Shown piece by piece: positions 53,341-62,959 of a stretch of DNA of 64,000 bases; position 1 is the stretch's first letter; every line of letters starts with the position of its first letter. The translations under genes and the position numbers were made by a program. The stretch comes from Planctomycetota bacterium (GTDB taxonomy: Bacteria > Planctomycetota > PUPC01 > JACPCR01). Below the pieces are notes generated by a model, which worked only from the letters and a program-made list of their open reading frames with translations, was not told the DNA's origin and searched no databases. Where the stretch lies: NCBI GenBank assembly GCA_027625095.1, contig JAQBXN010000001.1, positions 1 through 64,000 on the forward strand, in the 5' to 3' direction.

Positions 53341-56300
53341 GTGCCCGGCATAATTGCAGCCCCCCTAACTGCACAACCGATTCTTCAGCCTGTGACTTAT
53401 TCGGACAGCCAATTCGCCAAGCTTGTCATCAAGAGCAAGCTCGTTTCCAGGAACAAGGTGGAAGAGTGCCTGCGAACCGCGCAGGAAATGGCCGCTGAGG
53501 GTGAACCGACTTCCGTGAAAGAGCTGTTGATGCAGTACGGTTATCTCAGCCCCGGCCGGGCCGCGTGGATCGAACAGTCCGTCGAATCCGGCGAGGGCAA
53601 TGAGAAGAAGGTGACTTTTGGCAACTACGAGCTTGTCGCTCATCTTGGAGCGGGCGGGATGGCGAACGTCTACCTCGCCAACAAAGGCGATATTCAGAAT
53701 CTGGTGGCGCTCAAAATTCTGCACAAGGAGATTTCCGCAAAACAGGAAATCATCGAACGCCTCGGCCGCGAGCGCCGGGCCCTTTTCATGATGGATCATC
53801 CAAACATCGTGAAGGGTTTCGAGTTTGGAAATGTTGACGGTCAGTATTACCTGGAGATGGAATACGTCGATGGCGTCACGCTCAAGGCTTTCGCCAAGAA
53901 GAACAGAAGGTTGGAAGAAGAGAAAGCCCTTGGCTGGATAGAGCAGATCGCCTACGCTCTCGAATACGCGCATGGCAAGGGCTTCGTGCATCGTGACATC
54001 AAGCCGCGCAATCTTGTCCTCCGTAGCGATGGAGTGGTCAAGATTCTCGATTTCGGCCTTTCCAAATTTGATGACGACAACCAGGAACTCACCCAGGACG
54101 GCCAGCTTCTGGGAACGGTGCTCTACGCCGCGCCCGAACAACTCCGGGGCGCAAAAGAGGTGGATTCCAGGGCGGACATGTATTCGCTTGGAGTAACGCT
54201 CTACTACATCCTCACCGGCGAAGTGCCTTTTCGGGGGGAGACAACGACTGCGACGGCAGCCATGATTTTTGAAAAGCCGTTCCCGGATATCAGGGCCAGG
54301 CGGCCTGATCTTTCGGATGGCATCTGCAAGATCATCGAGCGTATGACCCGCAAATCAGCGGACGAGCGATATCAAACTCCGTCGCAGCTCGTAGCCGACA
54401 TTCACCTCTTAATAAAAGAGGGCAAAGTGTTCCCTGATGAGCCGGGGATTGCCGAACCGCGAAAATCGCAGTCAAGTTCGGCTATCGCACTGCTGTTAAG
54501 TGCGGCCGCAGGCCTCGCTCTTGCCGGGCTTCTGGTGTTTGCCTCGTTCCGCATGGTCAAGCCCAAGCCAGAAGATGCATCCATTGGAAAGCTCCCTTTG
54601 ACCACCTCGACGACCACAAGCATCAGGCCAGAGCCCGCCACCACGATTGCCAAATCGAGAGCGCCGTCTGAATTTCAAAACCTTCGAGAAGCCGCTGCTG
54701 CGCACTTGACTACAGATAATTTCCTTGCTGCGCTTGAGACCGTCAGAGATCCAGAGATGGAACTCTCAAAGAGTGAACGTGAGGACCTGGAATCCGAGGT
54801 TTTGGTCACAGCGTCCAGATACCTGGATGCCCAAAAAGCTGAATGGAAGGAAGTGATTGCCAAGGGCGACAAATCGGCTGTCTTCGTGGCTATAGCGGAA
54901 CAGAGGAACCAACTGCCCGTTGAGTTCCACCAAGAGCTCGATAATTTCCGCGACGCCATGCTGAATGCCTCCAATCCACCTGCGGTTGATGAGAAGCCTG
55001 AGAATACAAAAGCGCCGAATGAAGCAGGAATACCCGCCGAGGTGAAGCCAGCGCCGAAGATGGTCGCTGTATCTCCACCCATCCCAGCCAAGTCCCCTGA
55101 AAAGCCCGCAGAACCAGCGGGCCCAACCCCTGAAGAGATCCAGCAGGAACAAGAGGCCGGCGGTCTTTTGAAACAGGCCGCGGCCGCCAGTGTGTCCAAA
55201 GACTGGAAGTCAGCCCTTGACCTCTTACAGCGACTGCAAAAGCTCTATCCGAACGCAGAGGTCGTCACAAAGAACCAGCTCGGTATCGTTGAGCTTGAAA
55301 TCAAGGCTGCGACCGAGACGGTGGATCCGAAAACATTCTTCAGAGGCAAAGTCGAAAGGCTTGAAGACAACATCGTTGAGGTTTCGTATGACTTCACCGA
55401 CCCGTCGCAGCTCGAAGACTGGATTATCACCAGTGGCCGCTGGCAAACGGGGCCGAAAGGACTGACTCGCCTCGAAGGCGGCCAGAGCGAGGCGATCTGG
55501 TGGAGGCATCCGCACACCAAAAAAGTCAAATTCAACTACGAGGCCAGAGGCCTCACTTATCTGAGCTGTGTACTTGGAGGCAACGGCCTGTTTGCCGATC
55601 GGGGGACTGGTTTCGTTTGCGGCCTCGGGCATGCCGGCGGGAACAAGGCTGCGATTCGATCCTGGGCCAAGACCGATCTTAAAGAGCAGATGTATCAAAT
55701 AGATGATCGTAGTACCTACAGCGTCGAGGTTGTTGGGGATGGCAGAAAAATGGAATTTCGTGCTAAGGAGCAGGACAAACTGAAAGTAAGGCTTACGCAG
55801 CCACTGCGAAGAGAGTGGAGCGGCCCAAGGCTGGGCTCACGGCTTCGTCTGGGTTTTTTCGGTTGGGGCGACCACCAGACTCGGTACTCCGGGGTGCGTA
55901 TCCTGACGGAGCTCCCGCCCGATTGGCTCGAGCTGGAAAAAGCCTCTCTGGGGGCCCGGCTCAAAGCAAAGAACAACATTCTCAAAGCCGATTATGCCCT
56001 CTCGTTCGATGGTAAAGACAGCTATGCGATTATCTCGCAGCCGGATCAATCACTGGTGAAACCGCCGTTTACGATAGAGCTCCGTTTTAAACTTCTTGCA
56101 GCCGATGAACCGGCGACTCTGCTATCACTTGGTGTAGATGAGGAACGATTGATTCTGGGAGCGGTGCCGATCTCGGATAAAGAAACAACTATCACCTTTC
56201 AGTTGGGCACGACAAAGGATCATGAACTCGTTGAGGTGGGGCCTGGATGGAGGCATCTGGCAGTCAGTTTCGATGGTGAGTATGGCGTCATCCACCTTGA

Positions 56301-56619
56301 CGGCCGCAGGTTGTTCCTGCCAAGAGTGGCCACCGAGGCAGCGAAGGGCCGTTTTCCGGTGCGCGTTTTCGAGTCTCATACCGCGCCGATCATAATTGGT
56401 TATGGCAATGAGAAGAGTTCCAGGGTCCTGATCGACGACGTTCGCTTTTCGAATGTCGCACGATATGAAAATACGTTTGTGCCATCCCCGGTAACGGAGA
56501 AGGACGACAAGACCAGCTTACTGCTGAATTTCAATGAGGGCGCAGGAAACACCGCCCTGGACACGGTTGGAGGCAACCACTGCTACCTGTTCGACGCTGT
56601 GTTTGAGAAAAAAGAATAA
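53341..56619 (+). CDS. Membrane Ser/Thr kinase with N-terminal regulatory and C-terminal LamG-like domains
   Basis: A 1092-residue protein starting at a GTG. Residues about 20-82 form a small helical domain (SQFAKLVIKSKLVSRNKVEE, LLMQYGYLSPGRAAWIEQ) of the kind found before planctomycete-type kinases. A kinase domain follows (about 95-360) with GAGGMA (103-108), Lys125, HRDIKPRN (Asp219) and DFG (237-239). A membrane helix follows (about 380-402, IALLLSAAAGLALAGLLVFA), then a Pro/Ala-rich region with helical repeats (about 440-665). The C-terminus is extracytoplasmic: a beta-sandwich region (about 670-860) and a LamG/concanavalin-like domain (about 880-1090, YALSFDGKDSYAIISQPD, GWRHLAVSFDGEYGVIHLDG). 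It probably senses an external ligand, inferred from topology. Confidence 0.9.
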   Translation: MPGIIAAPLTAQPILQPVTYSDSQFAKLVIKSKLVSRNKVEECLRTAQEMAAEGEPTSVKELLMQYGYLSPGRAAWIEQSVESGEGNEKKVTFGNYELVAHLGAGGMANVYLANKGDIQNLVALKILHKEISAKQEIIERLGRERRALFMMDHPNIVKGFEFGNVDGQYYLEMEYVDGVTLKAFAKKNRRLEEEKALGWIEQIAYALEYAHGKGFVHRDIKPRNLVLRSDGVVKILDFGLSKFDDDNQELTQDGQLLGTVLYAAPEQLRGAKEVDSRADMYSLGVTLYYILTGEVPFRGETTTATAAMIFEKPFPDIRARRPDLSDGICKIIERMTRKSADERYQTPSQLVADIHLLIKEGKVFPDEPGIAEPRKSQSSSAIALLLSAAAGLALAGLLVFASFRMVKPKPEDASIGKLPLTTSTTTSIRPEPATTIAKSRAPSEFQNLREAAAAHLTTDNFLAALETVRDPEMELSKSEREDLESEVLVTASRYLDAQKAEWKEVIAKGDKSAVFVAIAEQRNQLPVEFHQELDNFRDAMLNASNPPAVDEKPENTKAPNEAGIPAEVKPAPKMVAVSPPIPAKSPEKPAEPAGPTPEEIQQEQEAGGLLKQAAAASVSKDWKSALDLLQRLQKLYPNAEVVTKNQLGIVELEIKAATETVDPKTFFRGKVERLEDNIVEVSYDFTDPSQLEDWIITSGRWQTGPKGLTRLEGGQSEAIWWRHPHTKKVKFNYEARGLTYLSCVLGGNGLFADRGTGFVCGLGHAGGNKAAIRSWAKTDLKEQMYQIDDRSTYSVEVVGDGRKMEFRAKEQDKLKVRLTQPLRREWSGPRLGSRLRLGFFGWGDHQTRYSGVRILTELPPDWLELEKASLGARLKAKNNILKADYALSFDGKDSYAIISQPDQSLVKPPFTIELRFKLLAADEPATLLSLGVDEERLILGAVPISDKETTITFQLGTTKDHELVEVGPGWRHLAVSFDGEYGVIHLDGRRLFLPRVATEAAKGRFPVRVFESHTAPIIIGYGNEKSSRVLIDDVRFSNVARYENTFVPSPVTEKDDKTSLLLNFNEGAGNTALDTVGGNHCYLFDAVFEKKE

Positions 56620-56882
56620 TGGCGAAACGACCAAAATGTGGCTGAACCCCATTCAGGATTCAGGCTTGCCTCTAACGCAATTCTTGACAGTCCCTGGAGT
56701 GCTCCAAATTGTCGAAGCTTTTCTGGTTCTCGAGCGTGTGAAGAAAGCGAAAGCGGTGGCAAATGCCCTGCCTCCAGAGTGGCGGATAGTCAGTTCACAT
56801 GACCACTTCACAGTTCAAAACATCAGTATCCTGAATCCCGTATCCCGCAGCTTTTGCCGCGAGCGGCGATGAATGGGTAGGA
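56620..56882. other. 263-nt gap with TGAATCC repeats
   Basis: Contains CATTCAGGATTCAGGCTTGC (about 56649) and ATCCTGAATCCCGTATCCCG (about 56826). No gene is visible. Confidence 0.5.
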
Positions 56883-57986
56883 TCAATACAAATAATCCAT
56901 CAGCCCCTCATAAATCGCCTCTGCCAGCTTATTCCGGTAGGCCGCCATTTTCATCTTTCCTTCGGTGCCGGGATTTGAAAGAAAGCCAAGTTCGACCAGT
57001 GCGGAGGGGGACTGCGACCACCGGACTACAAAAAATTGACGCTGCTTAACACCGCGATTTTTCTCTGTCGGAATGGCTTCCATCAACGCGTTCTGAATAC
57101 AGTACGCCAGGCGCTGGCTCTCTAAATGAAACTCATTGAAGTAGAGGTCGTACACAAATTCTCGTGTCCACTTGGATGGCTGGTTCTTTTTCTCATCGGT
57201 GCGTTTGCTCAGATCGCCAGGGTGAGGCCCAGCGCCCACGCCTGAGTTAAGCGACATCGGTTTTTCTCCAAAAAATGTCTCAATACCGGTGACTGTGGTA
57301 TCGGCGGCAGCATTGGCGTGGATGCTCAGGAACAGGTGCGGCTGAACTCTCTGGACGAGATCGGTGCGTTGATCGAGCGAGGGATATTGGTCCACCGAGC
57401 GGGTGAGAATGACTTTGTGACCTTTGAGTTGCAGCAGTTTCTGGAGTCTTTGAGTCACATCCAGCGCTACATTCTTTTCCATCAGTCCGGTCGGCCCGCT
57501 TGCGCCCGGATCTTTACCTCCGTGCCCCGCGTCCAGCACGATTGTTCGCGGCTGGAACTCTTTTGGATCGAGCCTCTTTACCGTTGTGTGTGGTGTTGTG
57601 CTCTTCACCGACGGCAGCGGGACCTGCCTTTGGAGCAACGAGGCGAAATCGGTGGGCACCATTATTTGCCCGTCCATAAGCACGACCGGAATATCGAATT
57701 CCTCGAACGTGCCATTGATCATAAACCGGGTCATCCCAGGACAGAGCACCGCATTAACCTTCGGCCCCTGAACGCGAAGGATGCCGCTGACCGGATCAGC
57801 GGTGACAGCCAGCCTGAATGCAGCCTGCACCTCTGTCAGTTGAACGTATTCATGCAGCGAGACCGCCTGTTGCCCCGGCTTGTACTGGCCAACACCGATA
57901 CGGCGAACACCAGGTACACTCTCGCTGAAACCGGGTGCGGAAAAACTGAGCAGCAAGGTCAAAATCGATATTAAACGAAAACTCAA
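56883..57986 (-). CDS. N-acetylmuramoyl-L-alanine amidase
   Basis: A 367-residue cell-wall amidase with a signal peptide (MSFRLISILTLLLSFSAPGF, about 1-21), an N-terminal copper-amine-oxidase-like/AMIN-like domain (about 25-125), and an Amidase_3 domain (about 147-367). The zinc set is His155 (LDAGHGGKDPGA), Glu170 (LMEKNVAL), His223 (SIHANA) and the catalytic Glu332 (ALVELGFLSNPG). It cleaves the bond between muramic acid and the stem peptide in peptidoglycan. It lies alone on the minus strand. Confidence 0.95.
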   Translation of the reverse strand: MSFRLISILTLLLSFSAPGFSESVPGVRRIGVGQYKPGQQAVSLHEYVQLTEVQAAFRLAVTADPVSGILRVQGPKVNAVLCPGMTRFMINGTFEEFDIPVVLMDGQIMVPTDFASLLQRQVPLPSVKSTTPHTTVKRLDPKEFQPRTIVLDAGHGGKDPGASGPTGLMEKNVALDVTQRLQKLLQLKGHKVILTRSVDQYPSLDQRTDLVQRVQPHLFLSIHANAAADTTVTGIETFFGEKPMSLNSGVGAGPHPGDLSKRTDEKKNQPSKWTREFVYDLYFNEFHLESQRLAYCIQNALMEAIPTEKNRGVKQRQFFVVRWSQSPSALVELGFLSNPGTEGKMKMAAYRNKLAEAIYEGLMDYLY

Positions 57987-58395
57987 AATGCCTCCGATGG
58001 CTATCTGATTAATGCGGTTTGAATTGGGCAGGTGAGTGCGAATGGGTGTCGGATTCTACCAGAGGCTTTGCGCGGCCTCACTGCGATCCAGTTTGAAGGC
58101 ACGCCCTCCTGCTCTATGACTGACGCAGAAATCTTGACCCAATTGCTACGGATAACACTCACTTCCCAGAAACGATCTGGTCTCCACGCTCCGCGGGAGT
58201 ATTCAGAGCCCACGCGGAGCGAGGGCACCACGTAGTTTCTGACATCTATAAACTGCCCGGCCGGTTGGGTGCTCAAAATAAAATACTCAGATTGCGGACT
58301 TAACATTCTGATCATTTCCATGTAACCTCTGGTCGATTTCCGTCGACGCTGAATCATTAGTACCATTAACCCTGAGATTTAAACGGGAGCCAAAA
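57987..58395. other. 409-nt divergent gap
   Basis: No reliable gene. It contains a palindrome-bearing segment (58177-58204) that copies the one at 167-196 and a run of CGCGGAGCG. The upstream control regions of the divergent amidase and MoxR genes must lie here, but no clear promoter is seen. Confidence 0.45.
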
Positions 58396-59379
58396 GTGCC
58401 AAACTCAAAGGTCCAGGAATTTCAAGAAGCGTTTGCCGCCATCCGCGAGGAGATGAAAAAATCCATCGTCGGGTATGAGTCCATTATCGATGACGTGCTT
58501 ACTTGTTTCTTTGCCGGCGGAAACTGCCTGCTGGAAAGCGCGCCGGGACTCGGCAAGACGCTCATCGCACGCACTCTGTCCGAAGTTCTCGAACTCGATC
58601 ACAAACGAATTCAGTTTACGCCCGACCTGATGCCATCCGATATCATCGGAACAACGATCGTCTCTGAGACGGAAGACGGAAAACGATACTTTGACTTTCA
58701 GCGCGGCCCGATCTTTACCAACATCCTCCTCGCAGACGAAATTACCCGATCCACACCAAAGACTCAGTCCGCGCTTCTCGAGGCGATGCAGGAAAGGATG
58801 GTTTCCGTCGGCGGCACTTCATATAAGCTCGACCATCCGTATTTCGTCATCGCTACCATGAGCCAGGAAGAAGAAAGCGAGGGCACCTACCATCTGCCCG
58901 AAGCACAGCTCGACCGATTCTTCTTCAAGCTTAATCTGCCAAAGCCAGATCTGGACGCTCTTCAGACCATCGGACAAAGGACCACCGGTGGTCACAAAAC
59001 CGAACTGCAGAAGGCACTGACCGGCGACAAGGCCGCGGAACTGATTACAACCGTTCGAGAGGTTGAAGTTCCTGAGGCCAGCGAGAGGCATGCAGTGAAT
59101 ATCGTTATGGGTACTCATCCCGAAAGCGAAGAAGGCTCTTCCACAGCGAAGAGATTTGTCCGCTACGGCAGCAGCCCTCGTGGGGTCCAGGCCCTGGTCC
59201 TCGGAGGAAAGGTCCGCGCACTGCTGGACGGTAAATTTGTTGTGGAGCCCCAGCACATCGATCAGGTCGCGATCCAGGCATTAAATCATCGCCTGCTCCT
59301 GAACTTTGAAGGACAGGCCGAAGGCGTAAGCTCGCAGGAAATCATCGGAGAAGTCTTACAGGAAATCCGGGCAGCATGA
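58396..59379 (+). CDS. MoxR family AAA+ ATPase
   Basis: A 327-residue ATPase with Walker A APGLGKT (49-55), Walker B ILLADEITRS (Asp114, Glu115), sensor region VIATMSQEEESEGTYHLPEA and the LDRFFFKLNL tail typical of MoxR/AAA_3. It starts with a GTG. MoxR proteins are chaperone-like and usually sit beside a DUF58 and von Willebrand-domain gene. Here nothing of that kind follows; the next 250 nt hold a dispersed repeat. So it is an orphan MoxR in this window. Confidence 0.93.
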   Translation: MPNSKVQEFQEAFAAIREEMKKSIVGYESIIDDVLTCFFAGGNCLLESAPGLGKTLIARTLSEVLELDHKRIQFTPDLMPSDIIGTTIVSETEDGKRYFDFQRGPIFTNILLADEITRSTPKTQSALLEAMQERMVSVGGTSYKLDHPYFVIATMSQEEESEGTYHLPEAQLDRFFFKLNLPKPDLDALQTIGQRTTGGHKTELQKALTGDKAAELITTVREVEVPEASERHAVNIVMGTHPESEEGSSTAKRFVRYGSSPRGVQALVLGGKVRALLDGKFVVEPQHIDQVAIQALNHRLLLNFEGQAEGVSSQEIIGEVLQEIRAA

Positions 59380-59629
59380 TTCGAAGTCGCTCGCAGATGA
59401 AGTTTTGTCGGGTGCTCGTATCGCGTCTGTCGATCCTGCCGCGGCACATGGCCGCAACCCAAAATCTGGATAGTTCCAACGGATGGATTTTAGATCCTGT
59501 TCTTCATCCGTCGTATCGGTTTGCCATAGGTTGGCCTAACCAAGTGTGCACGCGCTACGCGCAGAATTTCCAAAGTAATTCATTGCTCAGGGTAAAAGTA
59601 AGAACTTGCCCTTCTTAAGGGTTGCTCCA
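59380..59629. repeat. Gap with dispersed 110-nt repeat, copy B
   Basis: 59476-59585 aligns with the minus strand of 14395-14503 (GATCCTGTTCTT, GCGCTACGCGCA in order). No gene follows the MoxR gene here. Confidence 0.5.
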
Positions 59630-60349
59630 TTACTTTCCCAACACCCTGAGCTCCACATCATCGATGAGAAGTTTGTCGCCATCATTGTATTGATCGATGC
59701 CCGCCGCGTGTGACCAGACGAATTTGAATGCCTCAGGGTTTTCGTTGTTGATGCAGTTCACAAACGCCTGAACGTTTGAAGCCTTCGAGAGCGGTTTTCG
59801 GAAGACCTGCCATTCCTTCTCCGCTGTGAACCTGCCGAAATCTGCCCGGCGAGGCCAACTGTCTTTCACATCCGGCTCGAATCGAAAGTTAAGAGTCAGT
59901 CCTGACTTTCTTGGCGACTTGTCCTCTGCTGCCTTGTATTTGAAAGAAATGTACGCACGTTCCATATCCTGCATGGTCGTTTTGCCGCGTTCCCAGACCG
60001 GCATCTTGATCCTGCCAGGTACCGGGCTGCCGAGATATGAAAATCCAAAGTAGTCCGTATGAGTCGAACGGCTGATTATTTCAAAACTGAAGACACCACA
60101 TTTGCCATCCGGCCCCTTCACCTGACCCTCTTCTTTAATGGCCATCACGAGCTCGCCGCCGGCATGATCCGGAAGACCGGCGTAGGTGTAGCCAGAGCTC
60201 TGGAGTTCCCCGTCAGTGGCGGTTGTATCACCTCCATTCACTTGCGAACGGGCAGCGCCCGACGCATGTGAAAATTCTTCGATAAAAACAAAGGGCTCCG
60301 CCAATACAGGCAAGAGTAGAATGGTGAGGAGCATGTTTGTGAACGTCAT
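59630..60349 (-). CDS. Secreted protein of unknown function
   Basis: About 239 residues from the ATG at 60349; the frame extends to 60469 without family support. It has a signal peptide (MTFTNMLLTILLLPVLAEP). The mature part is rich in beta strands (DYFGFSYLGSPVPGRIKMPV, KSGLTLNFRFEPDVKD, DGDKLLIDDVELRVLGK), which recalls carbohydrate-binding or galactose-binding-like sandwich domains. It is divergent from a PQQ-like protein with only 76 nt between starts, so the two may share control. Function unknown. Confidence 0.7.
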   Translation of the reverse strand: MTFTNMLLTILLLPVLAEPFVFIEEFSHASGAARSQVNGGDTTATDGELQSSGYTYAGLPDHAGGELVMAIKEEGQVKGPDGKCGVFSFEIISRSTHTDYFGFSYLGSPVPGRIKMPVWERGKTTMQDMERAYISFKYKAAEDKSPRKSGLTLNFRFEPDVKDSWPRRADFGRFTAEKEWQVFRKPLSKASNVQAFVNCINNENPEAFKFVWSHAAGIDQYNDGDKLLIDDVELRVLGK

Positions 60350-60425
60350 TGATGGAAACCAAGCTGGGTATATTATCCGTGGCCAAGCCCCGTCGCCTCC
60401 CTTGCAAATTGAGAAAGGAATCAAG

Positions 60426-61631
60426 ATGAACCACGCCTCAAGAATTGCCTTCTGTGCAACAGCCCTCACAGCCCTTTGCAGTCAGAATGTGCCCGCCGAT
60501 GACTGGCCATTCTTCCGCGGGCCTTCTTTCACCGGTGCTTCGAAAGAGACGGGGTGGAACCCACAAAACCTGAAAGAAGCATGGAGCAAAGACATCGGTG
60601 CCGGGGCATCGAGTTTTACTGTTGCAGGCAACAAGGTCCTTACCTCCGCAAATAAGCAGGACAAGGATATTGTGTACTGCTTCAACGCAGACGATGGCAA
60701 AGAAATCTGGACGTACGAATATCCTTGTAAATTTGATAAACGAATGTTCGACGGCGGAACTGCTTCGACACCGACTATTGATGGACAATACGTCTACAAT
60801 CTCAGCTTTGATGGTCAGGCTCAGTGCCTCAAGCTTGCTGATGGAAAACCGGTGTGGACGAAGAACGTAATCACAGAATTCGGGGGCAAGCTGTCTCAAT
60901 GGAAATATGCGGGCTCGCCGCTGGTGCTCGGCAACTTCGTCATTTTGGATATCGGCGGCGGCCCGAACTCAACCCTGGCTCTCGATAAGCGCTCTGGGAA
61001 AAAAGTCTGGGGCAGTGGGAGCGAGGCCGCAGGTTACGCGACACCGATTCCATTCAAGCAGGGCCAGACCGAAGGAGTCATCGTCTTCAAGGCCAAAGCT
61101 CTTGTGGCCTACGCGACTGCAAATGGGCGTGAGCTCTGGCGGATTCCTTTTCAAACCAAGTATGACGTCAATGCCTCCACACCGATCGTGTTTGGAAAAA
61201 CGTTCTTCGCCTCTGCGGGATACGAAACCGGCCGTGGTGTCCTGTATGAGATCACCTCGTCCGTACCGAAACAGCTTTGGAGGAACAATGATCTTCAGAC
61301 CAAGATGAACACCGCTGTTTCGCATAATGGCTACATCTATGGAATCAGTCTCAAGGGCGGATTAATCTGCCTGGATATGAAAACCGGCAACACGCTCTGG
61401 CAGGACGGCTCTTCGGGGAGAGAGGGAACGCTCACGCTGGCCGACGACAAACTCATCATTCTCAGCGACCGCGGTGAACTCATCATAGCGGAAGCGAATC
61501 CTGAAGGGTTCAAACCCATCACCCGCAAACGCGTGCTGAACGGCCGTTGCTGGGTAGTACCAGTGCTCGCCAACGGGCGGATATTTTGCAAGACGAATCA
61601 GGGCCAAATGGTCTGTCTGGATGTCAGGTAA
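60426..61631 (+). CDS. Secreted PQQ-like beta-propeller protein
   Basis: About 401 residues from the ATG at 60426, which has GAAAGGA upstream; an open frame to 60216 is not supported. A signal peptide (MNHASRIAFCATALTALCSQ) leads to DDWPFFRGPSFTGASKETG, the usual W-P-x-F-R-G-P opening. Blades show D-x-x-D-G-K-E-I-W type repeats (FNADDGKEIWTYEYP, LKLADGKPVWTKNVI, LDKRSGKKVWGS, LDMKTGNTLWQD). Probably periplasmic. Its opening motif matches the protein at 29658-30881, so the two are paralogues. It is divergent from a secreted unknown. Confidence 0.9.
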   Translation: MNHASRIAFCATALTALCSQNVPADDWPFFRGPSFTGASKETGWNPQNLKEAWSKDIGAGASSFTVAGNKVLTSANKQDKDIVYCFNADDGKEIWTYEYPCKFDKRMFDGGTASTPTIDGQYVYNLSFDGQAQCLKLADGKPVWTKNVITEFGGKLSQWKYAGSPLVLGNFVILDIGGGPNSTLALDKRSGKKVWGSGSEAAGYATPIPFKQGQTEGVIVFKAKALVAYATANGRELWRIPFQTKYDVNASTPIVFGKTFFASAGYETGRGVLYEITSSVPKQLWRNNDLQTKMNTAVSHNGYIYGISLKGGLICLDMKTGNTLWQDGSSGREGTLTLADDKLIILSDRGELIIAEANPEGFKPITRKRVLNGRCWVVPVLANGRIFCKTNQGQMVCLDVR

Positions 61632-61639
61632 AGGAAGAA

Positions 61640-61775
61640 TGGAGTGTTGGAATGAGGCAACCCCGAACATCCCCAGCCCACAACCAGTCAGAGTCTTGTC
61701 CAGAATTCCACAAATTCAGGCTTCCGATCCGCCATTCCGGTTTTCAAATGCTCCACCATTCCAGCGCTCCCTCCC
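61640..61775. repeat. 8-nt repeat array between PQQ-like gene and xerD
   Basis: GGAGTGTT and GGAATGAG at 61641 face CTCCACCA, TTCCAGCG and CTCC at 61751, with ATTCAGGCTTCC between. It fills most of the convergent gap before the recombinase gene end. Confidence 0.6.
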
Positions 61776-61826
61776 TCACGAGAGAAACCAGCGTTCAGAC
61801 AGCACCGTTCTCGATGTTGTCCCTTC

Positions 61827-62765
61827 CTACTTTCCCCGTGGATGGAATTCCCTATGAACGGCCTTCAGTCGATCACGTTCCACGTGCGTGTAAATCTGAG
61901 TCGTAACGATACTTACATGGCCTAATAACTCCTGAACCGCTCGAAGATCGGCCCCGTTCTCCAGCAGATGCGTAGCAAAAGAATGCCTTAAAGTGTGCGG
62001 TGATACATTCTTTCGAATACGGGCCTCCTCGACGTAATGTTTGACCAATGCCCACAGAGTATTGCGGTGCATGCCGCGCCCGCGTTTGTTCAGGAAGAGT
62101 TGATTGCTTTCGCTGGCCCGTGCCAGGTCGGGCCGGACAGTTTCCAGATAAAATCGTATCCATTGGGCGGCCGGACGGCCGAGTGGCACGATGCGTTCCT
62201 TTGATCCCTTGCCGTAGCACTTTACGTATCTCATCTCCAATTGGACGCTGTCCACGGTGAGCGAGGCGACCTCTGACACCCTGGCGCCGCAGGCATAGAA
62301 TGTCTCCAGAATCGCCCTGTCGCGAATCCCGATCGGAGTGTTGATATCGGGCGCGTTCAGCAGGCGATCAATTTCCTCCTCGGTGAGGTAATTGGGTAGC
62401 CGCTTCCAGAGCTTCGGTGATTCAATGACCGAAGCCACGTTTTCTGTGATCTCGCCTTCTGCCATCATGAACTTAAAAAACATCCTCACTGCCACCAGAT
62501 TGCGGGCTGAAGAGTTTGCAGCCAGGCCTCCGTCGCGCAGACTCATCAGATAGTTCATCAGGTGACGGGTGGTGATCCTCCGGGGACTTCTGATCTCCTG
62601 TTCATCCATACACGCACAGAACTTTTTCAAATCACGGGCGTAAGCAAAAATGGTATTTCTTGCAAGGCCGCACTCCACAGTCATATAGTCCAGAAACGCG
62701 GCAACGATATCCTGGTAAGGGCTTTTGTCTGGTGGCAGTGGCGGGGTGGCGGGCGTTTGTCGCAT
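61827..62765 (-). CDS. xerD: Tyrosine recombinase XerC/XerD
   Basis: A 312-residue integrase-family recombinase. N-terminal SAM-like core-binding domain (about 15-105) and catalytic domain with Arg162 (GARVSEV), Lys186 (YGKGSKER), His257 and Arg260 (SPHTLRHSFATHLLENGA), His283 (LLGHVS) and Tyr292 (TQIYTHV). Spacing equals that of XerD. It resolves chromosome dimers at dif during division. XerC and XerD are hard to tell apart by eye; only one is in this window. No attachment site or prophage genes flank it, so a housekeeping role is likely. Confidence 0.93.
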   Translation of the reverse strand: MRQTPATPPLPPDKSPYQDIVAAFLDYMTVECGLARNTIFAYARDLKKFCACMDEQEIRSPRRITTRHLMNYLMSLRDGGLAANSSARNLVAVRMFFKFMMAEGEITENVASVIESPKLWKRLPNYLTEEEIDRLLNAPDINTPIGIRDRAILETFYACGARVSEVASLTVDSVQLEMRYVKCYGKGSKERIVPLGRPAAQWIRFYLETVRPDLARASESNQLFLNKRGRGMHRNTLWALVKHYVEEARIRKNVSPHTLRHSFATHLLENGADLRAVQELLGHVSIVTTQIYTHVERDRLKAVHREFHPRGK

Positions 62766-62959
62766 GGATTGATTCGCTACTGATGTTCTTTGAAATGGGG
62801 ATTCAAGAAGACCCGATCACTCACACAGAGCTTCATCCTTCGAACTAAATCTTCACTGAGCTATACTGGGCGGTTTCCACTCGCAATCGTGCAAGAAGGT
62901 AGTTATACACCAAGCCGCGTTCACGATCTGATTCGATAATCACGGGCTCGAAAACACTC

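Noticed and set aside
58001-58366. 121-codon minus-strand frame
   Set aside because: It contains a translated palindrome (GAWRPDRFW) that recurs elsewhere as non-coding repeat, so it is probably not a gene.
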